Shown here one piece after another: positions 53,801 through 62,802 of a DNA stretch of 64,000 nucleotides. The stretch is from NCBI RefSeq assembly GCF_026340565.1, contig NZ_JAPEPB010000001.1, forward strand, positions 2,480,001 to 2,544,000. The letters run 5' to 3'. The notes beneath the pieces are model-generated. The model did no database searches, was not told the origin of the DNA, and saw only the letters and a program-made list of their open reading frames with translations. The number at the start of each line of letters is the position of its first letter. Position 1 is the first letter of the stretch. The position numbers were made by a program, and so were the translations under genes. The stretch is from Kitasatospora sp. NBC_01287 (GTDB taxonomy: Bacteria > Actinomycetota > Actinomycetes > Streptomycetales > Streptomycetaceae).

Positions 53801-53929
53801 CCCGAAGCGCAGCAGGGCGTTGAGCGTCCAGCAAGCGGGCGGCGGGCTCTCCCGGTGACCGCCCCCGCGGTGCCCCTTCAGCGCCGGACACCTCGAGGCG
53901 GAACCGAGGGAGGTCCAACCTGATCCTGG

Positions 53930-55186
53930 TCAGGCGTCAGGCACTTCCTCGCCGGTCGAGTGGAGGATGTCGAGGAGGTCCAGTGCCGCCCAGCTGGGGA
54001 GCGTCACTGCAGTGGGGACTGGCAGTTGGGCGTCGCGTAGGAGGCATTCCTCCTTGTGGATGGCTCTGGTGATCCAGACCAGCGTGTCGTCGTCGAGGAC
54101 GTCCGGGTGGCCGGCGGCTGTGTCGGCGAAGTGCTCGGCGTCGGTGAAGACAGCGAGTATCGCGGCGGGCAGGGCGCCGCTTGCCGCTGCGCGGGCGACT
54201 GCGCGTCGGACTGCCGTCTCGTACCAGCCGGATCCCCACCACTGTCCGATGGACTCGCTGCGGGAGCCGTGGATGGTGAGCAGGCGGAGGACGGCTTCGG
54301 GGCCGAGTGACTCGTCGGCCTGTTGCCACAGGCCGATCTGACGGTGGACGGAGGTGAGGATCGGCGTCCAGCCTTCCTCGAAGATGTCGGCGAGGGTTTG
54401 GCCGTCGGCAAGTCGGCGGCCGGGTGCAGTGAGAGCGAGTCGGATACCGGGCCAGTCGATGCCTTCTGGGTGGACGTGGGGAAGGACGGCGCGGGTGGCG
54501 GCGATGTTGGCGCGGGCCATGGTGATATCGCCGATCTTGAAGTGCCACTCCTCGACGTCGCTCTCGCGCCGCCAGCACCACTCGGCGATGCCCCGGGCCG
54601 CTGCGGACGGGATCGGGTCCGGGACGATCACCGGGTAGGTGCGAAGGCCGGCGGCCGCCCGCCAGGAGAACTCTTCCCCCAGTGCCCTGATCGCCTCGTT
54701 GCCGTCGTCACCGTTGCGATGGCGGCTGATCGCGCCAAGGACGTGGTCCGCCCACAGGAGCATCACCACGTCGTGGCGCAGTGCTTTGGCATCCTCGGAC
54801 AGGCGGATGCGGGTGGCGTCGAGGAGTCCGGCTTCCGCGAAGCAGCGGCGTGCGGCCTCGGCCTTCGCTGCTTGGATGGGGTGCGCACTCAGGTCGATGA
54901 TGAGGGGTTCGTCGAGCGGGAACAGCGGGGGCAGGGCGCTGTCCCATTCCCAACTCTCGGTCGGGTCATCGACGGTGAGCGAGGCGGTGGCCGGGTTCCA
55001 GTCGACCTGGATATGGAAGTTGGAGCGGGAGAACTCCAGGACAACGGGGAGCTCCTTCCCCTCGTCTTCCTCGTCCCAGGCCTCGTTCTCGGTCCAGCCG
55101 GCCCGCCGAAGGGCGGCAGTGAGCCGCGCGAGCAGCCGTCGGGTGGTGGCGTGCGGTGACAGGGCGTCGGCTGACGGGTTGTCCAT
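53930..55186 (-). CDS. Unrecognised 418-aa protein, last gene of membrane-Mrr operon
   Basis: ATG 55186 has AGGA 6 bases upstream. The first ~110 residues read like a small alpha/beta domain (RRLLARLTAALRRAGW, FSRSNFHIQVDWNPATASLTV) similar in layout to YbjN-type proteins. The rest is helical and acidic with many Trp (EEFSWRAAAGLRTYPVIV, GIAEWCWRRESDVEEWHFKIG, QWWGSGWYETAVRRAVAR). No catalytic motif is evident. It follows the 741-aa gene by 37 bases on the same strand, so both are co-expressed. Function unknown. Confidence 0.7.
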   Translation of the reverse strand: MDNPSADALSPHATTRRLLARLTAALRRAGWTENEAWDEEDEGKELPVVLEFSRSNFHIQVDWNPATASLTVDDPTESWEWDSALPPLFPLDEPLIIDLSAHPIQAAKAEAARRCFAEAGLLDATRIRLSEDAKALRHDVVMLLWADHVLGAISRHRNGDDGNEAIRALGEEFSWRAAAGLRTYPVIVPDPIPSAAARGIAEWCWRRESDVEEWHFKIGDITMARANIAATRAVLPHVHPEGIDWPGIRLALTAPGRRLADGQTLADIFEEGWTPILTSVHRQIGLWQQADESLGPEAVLRLLTIHGSRSESIGQWWGSGWYETAVRRAVARAAASGALPAAILAVFTDAEHFADTAAGHPDVLDDDTLVWITRAIHKEECLLRDAQLPVPTAVTLPSWAALDLLDILHSTGEEVPDA

Positions 55187-55223
55187 GGGCTTCCTGTTCG
55201 GTACCGGGGCGACGAGTCTGCTG

Positions 55224-57449
55224 TCACGGGGTGGTGCGGCGGAACTGCTCGGCCTTCACCTGCAGGTCCTGGACGACTCGCCGCCAGCGCCGCGCCCCGC
55301 CCGAGTACCAGTGGTCTTCGCTTGCTGGGGACCAGTCGGCCAGCTCGTGCAGCTGCTGCACGACGGCGTTCGCATCGAGCCGGTCGGAACCACCCCGCTC
55401 AGGGTCGAGCTGCTGGGCGATGTCGTGGAGGCGGTGGGCGGCCCGGTAGTAGGACAGCTGGGTGTCCGTCAGCCTCCGGATGGCATAGCCCCCGCACTTG
55501 CTGCACCAGTCATAGGTGTCGTCGAGCAGATCGGAGACGGTCATCAGGTCGTCTTCTGCAACGATCGCGCCGCGCTCGTGGGAGTGGGAGCAGAACGGTG
55601 AGTGGCCCTTGCCCTGGTACCGAGGGTCGGCGTTGGTCGCGTATACCTGCACGTCGGCCAGGACGCCGAGCGGGATGCCGCTGCCACCACCGCGCCAGTG
55701 GTCGGTGTTCGGGGCCTCGAACGGCTCCAGATCCAGGTCCTGGCCGTGGGCCAGCAGGCCCTGCCATACCGGGCGCGGAAGTCCGCGGGAGCGGCCGCCG
55801 TCGTCGTATCCGGCATCGAGGGTCCGCAGGTCCCGGACTCCGCGAGCCATCGCGAGCAGGCGCAGGTTGCGTTCCCCGCCCGCCGGTTCGTGTGCCAGCC
55901 AGGCTGTGCGGGTGGCGCCTTGGGCCATTCCGAGGTGCTCGCCGAAGTACGGGTCGTGCGGGCTGCGCTGGTGTCCGGGCCACAGACTCTGCTGGTCCTC
56001 GGGCCTGGGCCCGACCTCGCGTACCCATGGCTCGATCACGTCTGCGGGCAGGTCCTCGGAGCCGGCGACGAGGAAGCCCTGCCAGCCACCGGCTACCCGC
56101 TTCTCGAGGACGAGCAGCGGAAGGACCTCGATTCCGGCGTCCGTCGAGAAGACGATGTACAGCTCGTCCACGGCTGGCCGCGTCGAACGCAGCAGGCGGA
56201 GGTGGTCGGCGGTCACCATCTGGCGCTTGTGCAGCGGGGTGTCGTCGAAGACGCCAGGACGCAGCGGGCCCTCCGTCGGCGTGGGCGTGGTGGGAGTCGG
56301 ACGCGCGTCGTGCGCTTGGCAGTCGAGGCCCCGGCCCGTGAGGAGACGATCGGCAGCCGGCTGGGGCAGGCGCAGCGTGAGGGTGTGCTCGGTCCAGTCT
56401 CCGGCGATGAGGTAGGTGATCAGAACGCTGATCGTCCAGTCGTCGAGGCCGTTCAGCAGACCGCGCTCGTCCTGGTGCCGGGCCGCGCCCTTGATCTGCG
56501 GCAGCCGTACCGTCGCCCACACCAGGTCGTCGGGATCGGCCGCAGCAACCGTCCGGCTCAGCTGCTCTTCCCAGGACTCAATCAGTCGGACAACGGCGGC
56601 GCTGGCCTCGGCGTAGCCCTTGCGGTTGGAGCGGATGCCGTGCATGGCGTGGTACGAGAGGCGGACGCGTTCGCTTGGCCTCTCCCGACCGCCCAAGGCT
56701 GCGGCGTGCCACTTCCGCCACAGGGTCGCCAGTCGCTCCGTGACCTCATGGCGTCCACCGAGCCCACTGAACGCCGGTTCTGTGACGGGGAGTTCGGGCT
56801 GCTTGAGGCCTGCTGCGACAGAGGCCGCCACAAGAGTGCCGGCGTCCACGAACAGTGCTGCCTGCGCCCGCAGCGCCTCCAAGTAGTTCTCCTTCACGGC
56901 GAGTCTGGGCTGTGCCCACTCCTCCAGCCAGGGGAACCTCGCCGCCGTGGTCCCGGCGAGGTGGAGGCTGCGCGCCGCTTCGCGCCAGGTGGTGCGGAGC
57001 CTGCCGCGCAGGTGCTCCGTGTCTTCGCGTGTCTGCCAGTCGCGCTTCTCGCTGTCGTCGTCCCCGTCGTCAGAGCCGGGGTAAGGGTCGGCGCGAAGCA
57101 GTTCGGCGGCTGCCTGGACCTCCGCCTGGTCCCAGCCGGCGTCCGGATCCGGCTCGGTGTAGAGCTGCAACTGGTGCAGCAGCCCGGTGCCCTGCAATGC
57201 CCGCAGAAAGATCCCGAGGCCGTGGTCCGGGCGCGCCCAGTCGGCGTACTGTGCGCACTGCACGCACATCCGCTGGATCGTGTCGGCATTGAGCGGCACC
57301 TCGGCGGCCACCACCTCGGGGGTACGCAGCTGCGTGCAAGCCGTAGCGGCGTGAAGCTTGGCGTTCTGACCCTTGGCTGAGCGGACCGCGATCGACACGC
57401 CCTCGAACGGGCCGAGCGGGACATCAGCGGTCAGCGAACTGTCGAGCAC
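55224..57449 (-). CDS. Unrecognised 741-aa protein with zinc-binding pairs
   Basis: Translation starts at GTG 57449 behind AGGGGAG. The N-terminus has a CxxC-type pair (QRMCVQCAQYADWAR near residue 60), and the C-terminus has SPFCSHSHERG and DTYDWCSKCGGYAIRR (near residues 635-670), so it likely binds zinc at both ends. The middle is a large mixed domain (LIESWEEQLSRTVAAADPDDLVW, WTEHTLTLRLPQP, LYIVFSTDAGIEVLPLLVLEKR, GWQGFLVAGSEDLPADVIEPW). No ATPase, nuclease or methylase motif was found by eye. It could be the recognition or scaffold part of the operon. Function unknown. Confidence 0.72.
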   Translation of the reverse strand: MLDSSLTADVPLGPFEGVSIAVRSAKGQNAKLHAATACTQLRTPEVVAAEVPLNADTIQRMCVQCAQYADWARPDHGLGIFLRALQGTGLLHQLQLYTEPDPDAGWDQAEVQAAAELLRADPYPGSDDGDDDSEKRDWQTREDTEHLRGRLRTTWREAARSLHLAGTTAARFPWLEEWAQPRLAVKENYLEALRAQAALFVDAGTLVAASVAAGLKQPELPVTEPAFSGLGGRHEVTERLATLWRKWHAAALGGRERPSERVRLSYHAMHGIRSNRKGYAEASAAVVRLIESWEEQLSRTVAAADPDDLVWATVRLPQIKGAARHQDERGLLNGLDDWTISVLITYLIAGDWTEHTLTLRLPQPAADRLLTGRGLDCQAHDARPTPTTPTPTEGPLRPGVFDDTPLHKRQMVTADHLRLLRSTRPAVDELYIVFSTDAGIEVLPLLVLEKRVAGGWQGFLVAGSEDLPADVIEPWVREVGPRPEDQQSLWPGHQRSPHDPYFGEHLGMAQGATRTAWLAHEPAGGERNLRLLAMARGVRDLRTLDAGYDDGGRSRGLPRPVWQGLLAHGQDLDLEPFEAPNTDHWRGGGSGIPLGVLADVQVYATNADPRYQGKGHSPFCSHSHERGAIVAEDDLMTVSDLLDDTYDWCSKCGGYAIRRLTDTQLSYYRAAHRLHDIAQQLDPERGGSDRLDANAVVQQLHELADWSPASEDHWYSGGARRWRRVVQDLQVKAEQFRRTTP

Positions 57450-57647
57450 GTAACTCCCCTATCAGTCTCGGCTTGTGAGCCTAAACCGAAGGACTGACAG
57501 CAGGAGTCGGATGCGGCCGGATATCGGAAGATCGTGGCAAGGTGCGATGCCCAGACCGGCCAGTGGGAGCCCGCGTGCTCAGGCTTCGTCAGCCACCTCT
57601 CGGGGGGGGCAGCCGAGACGACCTCGGGCTCGTACCTGCTGCGACGA

Positions 57648-58472
57648 TCAAGCAAGCCGTCCCGGACCGCGGTCGATGTCGAGGACCTCGTACAGGTGCT
57701 GGCCGCTGCCCCAGCGGGCGAGGCGCTCGCGGTCCACAAGGTGGAGGCGCTGCTGGGTGGCGAGAGCTGCCGCGGGGGCGGTGAAGCCGTTGAGCGCCAC
57801 GATGACCGGGACCGCAGCGCCGTGCACCGGCCGGGCGGTGCCGTTGAACTTCTGTACTGACTCAGAGGTCACCGGGGCCGCGTAGCGCTTGCACTGCAGT
57901 ACCACCCGTCGGCCCATCCAGTCGTCGGCGACGACGTCGGCTCCCAGGTCCCCAGCGCCACCGACCCGCTGTACATCCGTGAACCCGTCGCGCTCCAGCA
58001 GTTCACGGCACATCTCCTCGAAGCGCAGCGGTGTGGCCGCCTCGAAGGCTTCCAGGGTGTAGTCCATGGGACGGCGGACGTACGAGGCGGCCGGCTCGGC
58101 CGGCACCGCCTGCTGCAGCGGCCGCTGGGCCCACTGCTCGATACTCTCGGTGAAGCGCGTGGTGACGGTGGTGCGGACGTGGGCCAGGCGTGCTGAGACG
58201 CCGGCGTGGAGCTGTGCCCGCACCGGTTGCAGGAACCGGCGAACCGGCGGCCCGAGAGCGGTGTGCCGCAGTGCGGCACGAACGCCGAAGAGCACGGCGG
58301 CGGCACCGGCCAGTACCGCGAGGGCGGTCAGCGGGTGGCCCCACAGCCAGGCCGCGGTCTGCAGGACGACCCCGAGCGCGACGAATCCACCCAGGATGGC
58401 CAGGCCACCGCTCTCGTCGGCGGCGCTCGGGCTCACACGGCCGCGCTGCGCGCTCTCCTCATCGGAAGCCAT
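57648..58472 (-). CDS. Membrane-anchored Mrr-type restriction endonuclease (first copy)
   Basis: The 274-aa protein has a cytoplasmic N-terminus, two hydrophobic helices (LAILGGFVALGVVLQTAAWLW, PLTALAVLAGAAAVLFGV; residues ~22-60), a linker, then an Mrr_cat domain at ~150-274: LRFEEMCRELLERDGFTDVQ, GGAGDLGADVVADDW, RRVVLQCKRYA. Asp in GADV and the QCK give the PD-(D/E)xK-type site. ATG 58472 is preferred over the GTG three codons upstream. It is close in sequence to the protein at 58587 and shares the ending LVDRERL..W and HLYEVL. Confidence 0.85.
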   Translation of the reverse strand: MASDEESAQRGRVSPSAADESGGLAILGGFVALGVVLQTAAWLWGHPLTALAVLAGAAAVLFGVRAALRHTALGPPVRRFLQPVRAQLHAGVSARLAHVRTTVTTRFTESIEQWAQRPLQQAVPAEPAASYVRRPMDYTLEAFEAATPLRFEEMCRELLERDGFTDVQRVGGAGDLGADVVADDWMGRRVVLQCKRYAAPVTSESVQKFNGTARPVHGAAVPVIVALNGFTAPAAALATQQRLHLVDRERLARWGSGQHLYEVLDIDRGPGRLA

Positions 58473-58586
58473 ACCCGGCACCCGCCCTCGTCGCCAATTT
58501 GATGGCTGCCACGTCGTTCCTCTGCTCCGTCCGGTTGCCGTATTGATGCGTTCGACTACCTGTACCGTCCAGCTGGCGGGCGGCCC

Positions 58587-59306
58587 TCAGGCTGCCGCGA
58601 GGTCGTCGTCGAGGACGTCGTACAGGTGTCGCCCCTGCGCCCATTCGCGCAGCGCTTCGCGGTCTACCAGTGTGATGCGGTGACGGTACGCGAACTTCCG
58701 TGCTGGGCCGGTGAATCCGTTGAGTCCGACCATGACCGGCAGGTCTGCGCCGTGTTCGGGCCGGGCGGTACCGTTGAAGCGCTGGACCTCCTCGTTCCCC
58801 ACCGGCTTCGCGTATCGCTTGCACTGGACGACGACCTTGCGGCCGTCGCGGTCCCGGGCGATGACGTCCGCCCCCAGGTCGCCAGCGCCGCCTGAGTGCC
58901 GCTCCAGATCGAAGCCGTCGCGCAGCAGCAGATCGGCACACGCCCGCTCGAACCCGGTCGGGCTCGCGGCTTCCAGTTCCCACATCTGGAAGGTGAGGGC
59001 CTCGAACTCCTCCTCGTCGTCGAAGTCTTCGCCACCGTCGATGTACACATAGCCGCCCATGGAAAAGCGGCTCCTGACAACGACCACGGTGATCGCGACG
59101 ACCGGCAGGCCCAGGAGGGCCGACCACACCACATGGCCAGTGATCCAGTCCCACACGTCCGTGCTGAACCAGTGGCCTACGTCCGCGGTGAGCCAATGCC
59201 AGACCGTCGTCGAGAGCCAGCGCCAGAGCATCTTGAGGATCGCCCAGCCGACCAGGCAGCCGAGCGCGAGCTTCCAGACCCAGTCCCAGCTTCCGTCTTC
59301 ACTCAC
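58587..59306 (-). CDS. Membrane-anchored Mrr-type restriction endonuclease (second copy)
   Basis: The 239-aa protein is set to start at GTG 59306 with GGAAGGA upstream; the longer frame overlaps the next gene. Two or three hydrophobic segments lie in the first 90 residues: LALGCLVGWAILKMLWRWL, a Trp-rich interfacial stretch (WHWLTADVGHWFSTDVWDWI), and HVVWSALLGLPVVAITVVVV. The Mrr domain then reads GFERACADLLLRDGFDLERH, GGAGDLGADVIARDRDG, KVVVQCKRYAKP. The catalytic set is intact. Adjacent paralogues indicate tandem duplication and divergence. Confidence 0.85.
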   Translation of the reverse strand: MSEDGSWDWVWKLALGCLVGWAILKMLWRWLSTTVWHWLTADVGHWFSTDVWDWITGHVVWSALLGLPVVAITVVVVRSRFSMGGYVYIDGGEDFDDEEEFEALTFQMWELEAASPTGFERACADLLLRDGFDLERHSGGAGDLGADVIARDRDGRKVVVQCKRYAKPVGNEEVQRFNGTARPEHGADLPVMVGLNGFTGPARKFAYRHRITLVDREALREWAQGRHLYDVLDDDLAAA

Positions 59307-59347
59307 CGGGGTCCGTCCTTCCTCGCGCGTGGATTCGTGAACGAGCG

Positions 59348-60031
59348 TCAGACCGCGAAGGGGCGCCGTCGGCGCCTGGCGGTGACGGCGGGTAGACGAA
59401 GGAGGTCGTGCAGGGCTACACCGTGCTCGGCCCAGCTCTGGAGCCGGTCGCGGTCGACCCAGTGGACGCGGTGCTTGTCGCCCCAGGCCGCGGCGGCGCG
59501 GGTGAAGGAGCCGTTGGTGACCACGACGGCGACATCGGCGCCGTGGGCGGGACCAGCGGTGCCCTTGACCTGGTACATCACCTGCGAGCCGACCTTGGCG
59601 CGGACCGTGGTGTGCTTGGCCTGCAGCACGATCCGGCCGCGCTGGGGGTGCTGGCCGATGACGTCGGCGGCCTGGTCGCCCTGCTGGCCGACCTTGCGTG
59701 CCGTCCAGCCATCGCGCACCAGCAGGTCGCGCAGCGCGAACTCGAAGTCCTGGTCCCCCATCGTGTCGATCTGGCCCAGGGTCAGCCGCAGAGCGGACAG
59801 CCGCTCGGCGCGGACCCGAGCTGTTCCCCTGCGCCGCACCCATACTGCCGCTGCCGCGACGGCGGCAGCCGCAGCAACGCCGACAAGCGGCGTCCAGTGG
59901 CGGCCGGCGAATACCAGGAACGCTCGGGCGGCCTCGAAGAGCCAACTGCACAGTGCCAGAGCGACGATCCCCGCGGCGGCGTACTCGGCCTGGTTGCGCG
60001 GCTTGCGCAACCAGATTCGCCTGCGAGCCAT
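59348..60031 (-). CDS. Membrane-anchored Mrr-type restriction endonuclease (third, diverged copy)
   Basis: A 227-aa protein; ATG 60031 follows AGGA and overlaps the preceding stop by one base. Two hydrophobic helices lie at about 18-37 (YAAAGIVALALCSWLFEAA) and 45-65 (TPLVGVAAAAAVAAAAVWV). The Mrr-like part reads DFEFALRDLLVRDGWTARKV, GQQGDQAADVIGQHPQRG, RIVLQAKHTT. The usual GADV is AADV and QCKRY is QAKHT, so the Asp and Lys are kept but the site has drifted. Paralogue of the two genes downstream. Confidence 0.82.
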   Translation of the reverse strand: MARRRIWLRKPRNQAEYAAAGIVALALCSWLFEAARAFLVFAGRHWTPLVGVAAAAAVAAAAVWVRRRGTARVRAERLSALRLTLGQIDTMGDQDFEFALRDLLVRDGWTARKVGQQGDQAADVIGQHPQRGRIVLQAKHTTVRAKVGSQVMYQVKGTAGPAHGADVAVVVTNGSFTRAAAAWGDKHRVHWVDRDRLQSWAEHGVALHDLLRLPAVTARRRRRPFAV

Positions 60032-60231
60032 CAGCGTCCTGCCGGGGCGGATACCGTCGGGTTCGAGTTGACGGGCGTGGTCGCGTTGCCGTCGCTGAAG
60101 CCGATGAAGTGACCCCAGAGCCACAGGACAGCAACGACGCCGGCGATCATCCAGCCGCTCGTCTTCTTCGCGCTGGGGCGCGGGTTGCGGCGGATGTGCG
60201 CGCGAACGCGGTGGTACCCCTCGGGAGCCAT
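60031..60231 (-). CDS. Small single-pass membrane protein, first gene of the Mrr operon
   Basis: A 66-aa protein. ATG 60231 is preferred because GGGAGGG lies about 9 bases upstream; an in-frame TTG at 60330 would overlap the palindrome. It has a basic N-terminal part (YHRVRAHIRRNPRPSAKKTSG) and one clear transmembrane helix (WMIAGVVAVLWLWGHFIGF), with a polar C-terminus outside. It may serve as membrane partner or toxin-like element for the Mrr set. Its stop overlaps the next start (TGATG). Confidence 0.65.
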   Translation of the reverse strand: MAPEGYHRVRAHIRRNPRPSAKKTSGWMIAGVVAVLWLWGHFIGFSDGNATTPVNSNPTVSAPAGR

Positions 60232-60317
60232 AGGCTCTTCCCTCCCCGAACCGGCGATCCGCTCGATACGGTTCGCCATCGGAGATGGTGTAGCAGCAAC
60301 CTCGGACAGATTCTGAC

Positions 60318-60336
60318 TGATCATCAACAATGATCA
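60318..60336. promoter_or_regulatory. Operator-like repeat TGATCAT-N5-ATGATCA
   Basis: Perfect 7-bp arms around a 5-nt centre lie 87 bases upstream of the membrane-Mrr operon. In this GC-rich DNA such an AT-rich palindrome is unlikely by chance. No regulator gene is adjacent, so the binding protein is unknown. Confidence 0.6.
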
Positions 60337-60339
60337 TTC

Positions 60340-60942
60340 AGAGGGGTGTTAACCGGCCACAGTGCTCGACCAGGGGGCGCGCGTAGGCGGCAGGGCACCG
60401 GCCTGCGGCGACGCCTAGTGCAGTCCATCGCGGCGCCTTCGGAAGACGGCTACAGCACAGCTGAACCCGTAAGGCGCCTCGGCACGGCCTGGCGGCGGCC
60501 CGGGCGACCTCGCGCTACAGATGGCGTGTTAACGGCGGCGCACGCCCGATCGCAGCGGCAGCGTATTACGACCGCCTCTGCCCGTACCCACCTGCGGGCG
60601 CCGGCCCGTGGGGCCTGGAGAGAGGCGGTCCTCACCTGCATCTGGCCAGCGCCAGGCCATCGAGCTCCTCGGTGACACGCTTCGAGTACCCGCGAACCCC
60701 AACGATCCGCCAGGTGCAAGACCCGTCCAGTGACGTTGCCGTCAAGGCGCTTCGAAGGGCCTCGCCGAGCCACCGCCAAGGCCCGGCCGCCGGAGGCGGG
60801 CACGCGCTCACCAGGCCGGCCAGCGGCTGGTTGCCCACGTTTCAACATGGTTACTTCGTTGCGTCGCCGAGTGCGGCCGCCCTAGCGTGCCGGTACGGGA
60901 AGTGGCGGCTGTCTCGGCAGCCAGACGGCACTTGAGGGGTTC
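60340..60942. other. Divergent intergenic region, no clear gene
   Basis: About 600 bases separate the leftward Mrr operon from gajA. Long frames here have atypical codon use. It must hold the gajA promoter. The stretch ttcaacatggttac near 60841 shares CAACATGGTT with the operator at 36275, which may be coincidence. Confidence 0.4.
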
Positions 60943-62802
60943 ATGTATCTGGCACGCGTGCAGGCCGAGAACTTCCGTATCTTCGGCGGGCCTGCCACCG
61001 ACTCGGATCCCGGGTCGGCCCTGGACCTCGATCTTCAACCCGGCCTCACCGTTCTGGTCGGGGAGAACGACAGCGGCAAGAGCGCCGTGATCGATGCAAT
61101 ACGGCTGTGCCTGACGTCGAGCGCCGACTTCACCCGCATCACAACGGACGACCTCCACTACGGTGCCAATGGGAGAGCCGACTACCTGCAGATCAGCTGT
61201 ACATTCGAAGGCCTCGACGACCGCGAACTCGGTTCCTTCAGCGAGTACCTGACCTCGCTTCCGGGCGAGGTGCCTCGGCTGACGGTGACCGTACGGGCAG
61301 AGCCGTTCGACCCGGATGTGCCCCACCGGATGTCCGTCAGGGTGCGAGCGGGCGAGACCGTACTCGACGGCGAAGCCCGCGAGCGTCTTCGCGCGACGTA
61401 CCTGCGGCCGCTGCGCGACGCCGAAGGAGAGATGCGGGCTGGCCGCAACTCCCGACTGTCGCAGATCCTCACCCAGTACCCGGGCATGCGTGAGCAGCGG
61501 GAGAACGACTTCGACTACCTCGAAGACAGCGCCAGCACTCTGGTGGGAATCCTGCAGCGCGCCGACCACCACATCAACGCCAACGCCCTGGTGCAGAAAG
61601 CCCGGGACGAGCTCAACAGCGGGTACCTGAACAGATTCGCCATCGGCCAGGATGCCCTCTCCGGCGCGATCAGCATCGCCACGACCGCATCACTTCAGAG
61701 CGTCCTGGAGCGCCTCGAGTTGGCCTTCGCCCCCGATCCCGGCCTCACCGAGTCGACTCGTCATGGCCTCGGCTACAACAACGCCCTGTTCATGGCTGCC
61801 GAACTCCTCCTGCTAGGCCGGGAGAGTACCTCCCCCGTCCTCCTCATCGAGGAGCCCGAGGCCCACATGCACCCACAGCTGCAAAGCCGCGTAGTCGACC
61901 TGCTCCAGGACCGCAGCCAGGGTGAGTCCCCTGTCCAGATCATCGCCACCACCCACAGCCCGCACATCGCCTCCAGCGTGCCAGTGGAACACCTGACCCT
62001 CGTCGCCCGGGGAAAAACGTTCCCTCTCCGGCCGGAATGCACCCAACTCGAGCGCTCGGACTACGCGTTCCTCAGCCGCTTCCTGGACGCCACCAAGGCG
62101 AACCTCTTCTTTGCCCGGGCCGTCGCCATGGTCGAGGGCGACGCGGAGGTCCTGCTCCTGCCCGCACTCGCCCGTGTCGCCGGCCACTCGTTCGCCGAGA
62201 ACGGCGTCAGCATCGTGAACGTCGGCAGCACCGGTCTGTTCCGCTACTCCCGGATCTTCCAGCGCACGGACTCCGCCCTGCCGCCGGTACGCGTGGCCTG
62301 CATCACGGACATGGACCTGGCTCCCGACGGGGCCGATAAGGAGATGGCCAAGGAGCTCACGCGGTGGAGCAGCCTCACTGAGGCCAAGCGAAGCGAACAC
62401 GTCGTCAAGAAGCAAAAGCGTGACGGCGGGGCCGTCCGGACCTTCGTGTCGAACTGGTGGACTCTCGAATACGACCTGGCCCGGGCCTCGTGGCCGATGG
62501 CGACGCTGATGCACCAGGCGATCAGCGCGGCCAAGAGCACCAAGTGGCCGAAGGCAGAGGACCTCGTGGGGATCGAGGAGATCGCGGCCATGGAGGTCAG
62601 GAAGTGGCAGGAGGACGACCACCTCTCATTGGAGGAGTGCGCGCTGAAGATCTACCGCCCGCTGCGCGTAGGAGGCACCCGTAAGCCGATCGCAGCCCAG
62701 CACGCCGCCCGCCTGCTGGAGACATCCGGAATCCGCCGGGACGACCTGCCGAGCTACTTGCTGGACGCGGTCGACTACCTGCGCGGGAGTACCCGGCCAT
62801 GA
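60943..62802 (+). CDS. gajA: GajA-like OLD-family ATPase/TOPRIM nuclease
   Basis: The 619-aa protein (ATG after GAGGGG) has an ABC-type ATPase head: Walker A GENDSGKS at residues 40-47, Walker B in VLLIEEPEAHMHPQLQSRVV, and the H-loop IATTHSPHIASSV. A TOPRIM domain follows: AVAMVEGDAEVLLLPALARVAG (Glu) and VACITDMDLAPDG (DxD), then a helical C-terminus. This is the class 2 OLD layout of Gabija GajA, which cuts phage DNA when nucleotide is depleted. Its stop overlaps the start of the UvrD-like partner (ATGA). It is slightly longer than typical GajA. Confidence 0.87.
   Translation: MYLARVQAENFRIFGGPATDSDPGSALDLDLQPGLTVLVGENDSGKSAVIDAIRLCLTSSADFTRITTDDLHYGANGRADYLQISCTFEGLDDRELGSFSEYLTSLPGEVPRLTVTVRAEPFDPDVPHRMSVRVRAGETVLDGEARERLRATYLRPLRDAEGEMRAGRNSRLSQILTQYPGMREQRENDFDYLEDSASTLVGILQRADHHINANALVQKARDELNSGYLNRFAIGQDALSGAISIATTASLQSVLERLELAFAPDPGLTESTRHGLGYNNALFMAAELLLLGRESTSPVLLIEEPEAHMHPQLQSRVVDLLQDRSQGESPVQIIATTHSPHIASSVPVEHLTLVARGKTFPLRPECTQLERSDYAFLSRFLDATKANLFFARAVAMVEGDAEVLLLPALARVAGHSFAENGVSIVNVGSTGLFRYSRIFQRTDSALPPVRVACITDMDLAPDGADKEMAKELTRWSSLTEAKRSEHVVKKQKRDGGAVRTFVSNWWTLEYDLARASWPMATLMHQAISAAKSTKWPKAEDLVGIEEIAAMEVRKWQEDDHLSLEECALKIYRPLRVGGTRKPIAAQHAARLLETSGIRRDDLPSYLLDAVDYLRGSTRP

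Noticed and set aside
60450..60848. Minus-strand 132-codon frame in the gap before gajA
   Set aside because: Codon use and amino acid text look random; no start signal or family motif.
60838..60856. Similarity of ttcaacatggttac to the operator at 36275
   Set aside because: Only ten bases are shared and the right arm is not preserved as an inverted repeat; probably coincidence.
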